From Canna indica (Eukaryota; Streptophyta; Magnoliopsida; Zingiberales; Cannaceae): 64,000 nucleotides of DNA. A program made the position numbers and the translations under genes. Below the pieces are notes generated by a model. The model did not search any database. It was not told where the DNA came from and saw nothing but the letters and a program-made list of their open reading frames with translations. The DNA lies in the NCBI GenBank assembly GCA_034359265.1, contig CP136890.1, positions 97,551,501 to 97,615,500 of the forward strand. The letters are read 5' to 3'. Positions 58,992 to 64,000 of this stretch are shown piece after piece. How positions within the stretch are numbered: the stretch's first letter is position 1; each line of letters starts with the position of its first letter.

Positions 58992-59178
58992 ACTATGGCG
59001 CACCCCTCAAGATGATGAGCGACATACCTGGTTATGAGGAGTTTATGGAAAGCATAAAGAACAACCGCATCTCTCATGAGAACGAACTGGTTCAGATGAT
59101 AGCCTCACAAGAAGGAGAACATGAGCCAGCTCCATTACCTAATGAAGCTCCCAATGAACAGCCTGGTTGGGCAGATAG
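58992..59178 (+). pseudogene. Polyprotein C-terminal fragment, inverted, second unit
   Basis: Copy of 51,347-51,533. Confidence 0.85.
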
Positions 59179-59391
59179 AGGTCCGGGAGTGATTGGACTA
59201 TCTTCTTAATTTCTGAAATAAGTTGGAAATCGGAGGGTTTTAGTCTCTTATCACCCTGAGGTCCGGTCTTGGAATATAAGGGTCCTAACAAGGTCCCTAA
59301 GTTGGGAATATAAGATCTGGCGTAATTGAGAAGTCCGAGCCATGATCTTAATCCTGTCTTACTCTTTAACTGTTCTTCATTGAAGCTGGCA
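59179..59391 (-). pseudogene. Reverse transcriptase/RNase H connection fragment, second unit
   Basis: Copy of 51,534-51,746. Confidence 0.85.
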
Positions 59392-59716
59392 AGAACTGGA
59401 TGAGGGAGTCATATTCAGACTGGCTAATTATGATCAACCGCCGACTCAAGAATTTGAAAACATCAGGGATAGAGAATTTGACAAAATGATGGCAAAACTG
59501 AAACTAGAACGCCCTGAAAGTTCAAAGACCAGAGAAAAAGACCCAGAAGCAGCCGAAAGAGAAAATGAAGAAAGACGAGAAAAACATTTCCACCAAATGT
59601 TAGAAGAAGAACAATATTTCCAGGAAGCTATTCGCAAGATGAAGAAGGACACTAAGCAATTCTATGAGAAAGACCTGTTCAAGGGGAAGCGTCTTCCCCA
59701 TGAAAAAGACAATTGA
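59392..59716 (+). pseudogene. End of polyprotein, inverted, second unit
   Basis: Copy of 51,747-52,071. Confidence 0.85.
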
Positions 59717-59880
59717 AACTGCTCCACAATGGGGGAAGCAAGAACCCCCTTAACAAATGCTTGCTGAGGAAGCAAGAACCCCATAAACAAATACTTGCAG
59801 GGGATGAATGAACCCCTTCAACAAAACATTCTAGTTAGTCTAATTAAGTTTGTTATATTTGTTTGTTTTGTCATTTACAG

Positions 59881-60080
59881 ATGATCATTGACCGCTTAAA
59901 GCAGCTCGCAGATCAATGCAGGAGTACTTATGCAACCACAAAACGAGCTCTCATGGCCGCTCAACATTGGGCCGTTCTCAGCGGGTCTCATGCACTGGAA
60001 GAAGTTGAACAGTTAACTTGTGAACTAATGTATGGTATGATCTATTCCATGGACGAAGTTGACGAATGGGCACTCAAGGT
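59881..60080 (+). pseudogene. Small downstream ORF, truncated and inverted, second unit
   Basis: Copy of 52,236-52,435 with the same acceptor-like lead-in. Confidence 0.75.
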
Positions 60081-60340
60081 AAAGTGCATAGTTAGCGCTC
60101 CATCTGATCTTGTTTGTATGCTCGCTGATTGAGGTATCTGGGGGTTTGGTAGGATTGCAGGTCGAATTACCCATTGTCGACCCTGCAGGTTGGCTGTTGT
60201 ACGAGGTTGTCCTGGTATTGCTCGGATTCGTCCAGACTTGGCTGCCAAGATCTTATAGTCATTGATGTAGCTAAATAAGTCTTTGACATGGTGACATGAG
60301 AGTCGTTCGATGTCTTCATAGGCACGATTTTGTTCTTCTG
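60081..60340 (-). pseudogene. Viral coat protein fragment with basic tail, second unit
   Basis: Copy of 52,436-52,695. Confidence 0.65.
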
Positions 60341-60344
60341 TTGT

Positions 60345-60678
60345 CTCGCAATATCAACGAGCCCAACAGATTCCAGCTGAAACACTGTATCAGGCAGGAT
60401 GGGCTGAAAGACAACACAGAGTCTATCAACACTACTCAGATGAGAGAATCTTGGTCACAGAGGTAGAAAGCAATGACTACCCATGCGAAACAGCCTTCAT
60501 GATGACCGACACAGCTGAGAATTCATGGCGAACAACGGTAACACTTCCCAAGCACATGCAAGAGTGCACCCATAAGTGGGAAGATAACACAGACGACATC
60601 TCTAAGGGATGTGAGAGGTGTACATTCTGCAAAGAACAGACCAATCCAAATATGCGGTCCCACTGCAAACTATGGCGG
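60345..60678 (+). pseudogene. Viral ORF3 fragment with cysteine cluster, second unit
   Basis: Copy of 52,700-53,033. Confidence 0.5.
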
Positions 60679-60812
60679 ATTTTGTGACCGAGAACTTGCC
60701 ACTTGCATACGCACATACCTTTTCCATACTTCTGGGGTCGTTTTTCTTGGGTTTCCATTTACAAACCCCCCCCCATCCCTCCATGCAGCCATCAGTTTCC
60801 AAAATTATGTAG
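60679..60812 (-). pseudogene. Duplicate RNase H fragment, second unit
   Basis: Copy of 53,034-53,168 but with one C fewer in the C-run, which restores the RNase H frame in this copy of the fragment. Confidence 0.85.
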
Positions 60813-61284
60813 GAATGGCGCGTAAAATGGCGTGTGGATCGAATCTTCGAAGTTAAACTCGGGTCGCTGAGGACGCTGGCTTAAATCGAATGATGCTCAA
60901 AGAAATATTTAAGAGGAAAGCTTACAAGCTTTCCTTAAAATCTTCAGAAAATAGGATTACAGTTGGAGAAGTAGAGCTCTTCAGTGGTTCTGAAGTATGT
61001 TCTGCAACTCCTTAGTCGCACACATATATAGAGGTCCTAAGAAGTCTCTCGAATGAGAGCAATAAGTGAGTGCGGGTGTACATTGGACCCCATCGTCCAC
61101 TCACTTAATTGTTCTTTAAAGAGAGTCCTTTACAAACACGACTAATACTGTACAGCCAGCTCATAGCCAGCCTTTAGGATAGTGGTTGCCAGCAATAATG
61201 GAGGTTGCCAGCTTAAAAGCACTCTATTATTGTCCTTACAGATTCCTTGTGTCTCCTGCATTATTGTCCTTTTTAGATAAGCGC
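60813..61284 (-). promoter_or_regulatory. Viral intergenic region with promoter, second unit
   Basis: Copy of 53,169-53,640 with the TATA box, upstream stem and downstream palindrome unchanged. Confidence 0.6.
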
Positions 61285-61707
61285 GAATCTAATGTTGCAG
61301 TAGTTGTTACTTGATTTACTGCTCTGGATCATCTTATGACATGCTTCCAGGTTGTTGATGTGACGAGTCAAGGGTTGGAGGGCATCTTCTGAGAAAGTGT
61401 CATTCATGGCACTTTGTTCTAATCGAGCTTTCTGTAAGTACGCCATTGCAAGTAGTGTCTCGAGCTCAGTGAGAACCTTTTGCGTCTGTTCTTGGTGGAT
61501 CTGGGTTACCTTGAGTGCCCATTCGTCAACTTCGTCCATGGAATAGATCATACCATACATTAGTTCACAAGTTAACTGTTCAACTTCTTCCAGTGCATGA
61601 GACCCGCTGAGAACGGCCCAATGTTGAGCGGCCATGAGAGCTCGTTTTGTGGTTGCATAAGTACTCCTGCATTGATCTGCGAGCTGCTTTAAGCGGTCAA
61701 TGATCAT
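61273..61707 (-). CDS. Small ORF downstream of the polyprotein, second unit
   Basis: Same translation as the ORF at 53,629-54,063, with the splice-acceptor-like TTTACAG directly before ATG 61,707. Function unknown. Confidence 0.6.
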   Translation of the reverse strand: MIIDRLKQLADQCRSTYATTKRALMAAQHWAVLSGSHALEEVEQLTCELMYGMIYSMDEVDEWALKVTQIHQEQTQKVLTELETLLAMAYLQKARLEQSAMNDTFSEDALQPLTRHINNLEACHKMIQSSKSSNNYCNIRFALI

Positions 61708-61871
61708 CTGTAAATGACAAAACAAACAAATATAACAAACTTAATTAGACTAACTAGAATGTTTTGTTGAAGGGGTTCATTCATCCCCTGCAAGTATTTG
61801 TTTATGGGGTTCTTGCTTCCTCAGCAAGCATTTGTTAAGGGGGTTCTTGCTTCCCCCATTGTGGAGCAGTT

Positions 61872-64000
61872 TCAATTGTCTTTTTCATGGGGAAGACGCT
61901 TCCCCTTGAACAGGTCTTTCTCATAGAATTGCTTAGTGTCCTTCTTCATCTTGCGAATAGCTTCCTGGAAATATTGTTCTTCTTCTAACATTTGGTGGAA
62001 ATGTTTTTCTCGTCTTTCTTCATTTTCTCTTTCGGCTGCTTCTGGGTCTTTTTCTCTGGTCTTTGAACTTTCAGGGCGTTCTAGTTTCAGTTTTGCCATC
62101 ATTTTGTCAAATTCTCTATCCCTGATGTTTTCAAATTCTTGAGTCGGCGGTTGATCATAATTAGCCAGTCTGAATATGACTCCCTCATCCAGTTCTTGCC
62201 AGTACGGGGTATCTGCCCAACCAGGCTGTTCATTGGGAGCTTCATTAGGTAATGGAGCTGGCTCATGTTCTCCTTCTTGTGAGGCTATCATCTGAACCAG
62301 TTCGTTCTCATGAGAGATGCGGTTGTTCTTTATGCTTTCCATAAACTCCTCATAACCAGGTATGTCGCTCATCATCTTGAGGGGTGCGCCATAGTGAAAG
62401 CTGGTCGATGGGTAGAAGTCAAGAAGGCTGTCATCATCGTCAACATATTCTTCCATTAGCAGGCTGATGGCCTCATCGTTGTCCTCCAAGTCATCAGCGG
62501 TTTCATCATCCCAGGCTGTTACAGCCATTACTTCTTGGGTGGAGATGATGTTGCTTATGCGGATGATGGTTTGGCTTAATTGAGTGATTACTTGAGGAGG
62601 TGGGTCATCACCTTGTGTCACTTCTGAAAGAGCTTCCTCTAACTGCTTTAGATACTGCTTAGAGGGCTCATCTGGTTCTTGGACTTGGATTAAATTTGCT
62701 GTCAGGCGAGAGAGTGCGTCTGCGAGCGAGTTGTGCTTTCCTTCAATATGCTCAAAGTGAATTGTAATTCCTGTGCCTGTAACATAATCAAGGAAATTTA
62801 GCCACCTAACTCTGGATGGCTTTGTTGATGCAGATTTATTGTAGAAACTGATAATGGCTTGGCAATCAGTTCTAAGAGTAATCTCCTTTTGATCTAAATA
62901 GTGAATTTTTAAGGCTCTGAGGGTTTCCGTGCAAGCATATATCTCAGCATCGATGGCGGATTTTGTGACCGAGAACTTGCCACTTGCATACGCACATACC
63001 TTTTCCATACTTCTGGGGTCGTTTTTCTTGGGTTTCCATTTACAAACCCCCCCCCATCCCTCCATGCAGCCATCAGTTTCCAAAATTATGTAGGAACCGG
63101 GAGCTGGTAGTTCGAGGTCCGGGAGTGATTGGACTATCTTCTTAATTTCTGAAATAAGTTGGAAATCGGAGGGTTTTAGTCTCTTATCACCCTGAGGTCC
63201 GGTCTTGGAATATAAGGGTCCTAACAAGGTCCCTAAGTTGGGAATATAAGATCTGGCGTAATTGAGAAGTCCGAGCCATGATCTTAATCCTGTCTTACTC
63301 TTTAACTGTTCTTCATTGAAGCTGATAATCTTCTTGATTATATGAGGTTGGAGCTTGATTCTGCTGTCCCCAATTATGGCTCCTAAGAACTCAATTTCTT
63401 TTGTAGCAATCTTAATTTTGGTAGGGGATAAGACCAATCCCCATTTTTCACAAATTTTTAGCATCTTACTAAGATGCTGTGCATGTTGCTGTTCGGTCTC
63501 AGAAAAGACGAGGATGTCGTCTATGTATACGGCAATAAAGTCGTCTGTGCCTTCAAAACATTTATCCATCTTCCTCTGAAAAACGGCTGGTGCATTTTTC
63601 AGCCCAAATGGCATAGCCAGCCATTCATAAAGTCCGTTGGGCACAATGAAGGCCGTCCAAGGAATAGATTCAGGGTCCATAGCTACTTGATGGAACCCAC
63701 TCTTTAAGTCAAATTTGGAAAATATTTTGCTATTGCCGATACGCTTAAGGATTGTGTTAATACTTGGCAGGCTATATTGGTCTTTGTGAGTATTGTCATT
63801 GAGAGTCCTGTAGTTAAAGACCATGCGCTCTTTTCCTTTGACCTCCCGCCCTGTGGTTGGATCAATACTTGTTCCGGAATTGACCATAATGGCCATCGTT
63901 CTATGCCTGCTTGTGCTTGGTCTGATTACTCCAATCTCGAGTAACGCCTTAATATGTCGATCATATTGCTCCTTCATAAGAGGTGTGACTTGTTTCAGCG
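61872..64000 (-). CDS. Protease-reverse transcriptase-RNase H ORF, second copy, cut by the window edge
   Basis: Open from the stop at 61,872 to the window end, covering the reverse transcriptase core, RNase H and the C-terminal tail. YIDD and the four RNase H acidic residues are unchanged. A silent GCC/GCT-type difference near 62,523 is one of the few changes from 54,228-56,934. The protease lies beyond the window. Confidence 0.9.
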   Translation of the reverse strand, partial: LKQVTPLMKEQYDRHIKALLEIGVIRPSTSRHRTMAIMVNSGTSIDPTTGREVKGKERMVFNYRTLNDNTHKDQYSLPSINTILKRIGNSKIFSKFDLKSGFHQVAMDPESIPWTAFIVPNGLYEWLAMPFGLKNAPAVFQRKMDKCFEGTDDFIAVYIDDILVFSETEQQHAQHLSKMLKICEKWGLVLSPTKIKIATKEIEFLGAIIGDSRIKLQPHIIKKIISFNEEQLKSKTGLRSWLGLLNYARSYIPNLGTLLGPLYSKTGPQGDKRLKPSDFQLISEIKKIVQSLPDLELPAPGSYIILETDGCMEGWGGVCKWKPKKNDPRSMEKVCAYASGKFSVTKSAIDAEIYACTETLRALKIHYLDQKEITLRTDCQAIISFYNKSASTKPSRVRWLNFLDYVTGTGITIHFEHIEGKHNSLADALSRLTANLIQVQEPDEPSKQYLKQLEEALSEVTQGDDPPPQVITQLSQTIIRISNIISTQEVMAVTAWDDETADDLEDNDEAISLLMEEYVDDDDSLLDFYPSTSFHYGAPLKMMSDIPGYEEFMESIKNNRISHENELVQMIASQEGEHEPAPLPNEAPNEQPGWADTPYWQELDEGVIFRLANYDQPPTQEFENIRDREFDKMMAKLKLERPESSKTREKDPEAAERENEERREKHFHQMLEEEQYFQEAIRKMKKDTKQFYEKDLFKGKRLPHEKDN

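Larger units (their letters stand above)
48466..64000 (-). mobile_element. Tandem array of rearranged endogenous badnavirus-like pararetrovirus
   Basis: Positions p and p+7,645 match from 48,466 on (p+7,644 after a C-run that is one base shorter near 60,770). The window holds two full periods and the first 250 bases of a third, running off the end. Protein motifs (protease DTGA, YIDD reverse transcriptase, RNase H, 30K-type movement protein, coat protein ISRWESI) and the initiator-methionine primer site point to Caulimoviridae, nearest Badnavirus in my judgement. Each unit contains pieces in both orientations, so it is not a simple provirus-like copy. Confidence 0.9.

Noticed and set aside
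48466..64000. A complete, potentially active endogenous virus
   Set aside because: Coat, movement, ORF1 and ORF2 regions are truncated, inverted or out of frame in every unit visible here.

Overview
The window reads as nuclear DNA of a flowering plant. It holds intron-rich copies of a gene for eukaryotic translation elongation factor 1-beta (eEF1B guanine-nucleotide exchange subunit, EF1-beta below), fragments of a plant ABCC (MRP-type) transporter and a cytosolic ribosomal protein S12 exon, hAT, LTR and MITE-type transposon remains, and a large endogenous pararetrovirus array. The badnavirus-like pararetrovirus and the EF1-beta gene fit an angiosperm; the species cannot be read from the sequence.

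Positions 1-48,456 are a mosaic of a few blocks reused in both orientations, differing only by scattered substitutions, indels and microsatellite lengths where I compared them. Four large pairings explain most of it: 1-9,942 is directly repeated at 33,822-43,646; 4,755-12,212 is inverted at 22,629-29,883; 10,680-18,192 is inverted at 40,909-48,456; 16,250-22,628 is inverted at 30,457-36,819. In order: an LTR relic, a 3' half EF1-beta, an unrecognised AT-rich block with a MITE, an ABCC fragment, a complete EF1-beta (minus), a hAT element between two divergent EF1-beta promoters, a second EF1-beta (plus) whose first intron region holds an RPS12 exon and a 1.28-kb palindrome, an LTR relic, an unrecognised 3.4-kb block, part of the hAT, a third EF1-beta (plus), an ABCC fragment, a patchwork of short filler pieces, then the same blocks again in reverse to a fourth EF1-beta (minus) and a truncated hAT.

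EF1-beta is present as four copies with complete coding exons (two sequence types) and two 3' fragments. Types differ in the acidic run (12 or 10 Asp), one Val/Ile site and the whole 5' end. The ABCC and RPS12 pieces are fragments, not working genes.

From about 48,466 to the window end lies a tandem array of a 7,645-bp unit (two full periods and the start of a third) derived from a badnavirus-like member of Caulimoviridae. Most is in minus orientation. Each unit has one long ORF with aspartic protease, reverse transcriptase and RNase H, followed by a small ORF behind a splice-acceptor-like sequence (an arrangement reminiscent of rice tungro bacilliform virus), a promoter-like intergenic region, and a scrambled set of movement protein, coat protein, ORF1, ORF2 and polyprotein fragments in both orientations. 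The coat and movement protein regions are broken, so the array as seen does not encode a complete virus. It starts inside a truncated hAT copy and continues past the window end.
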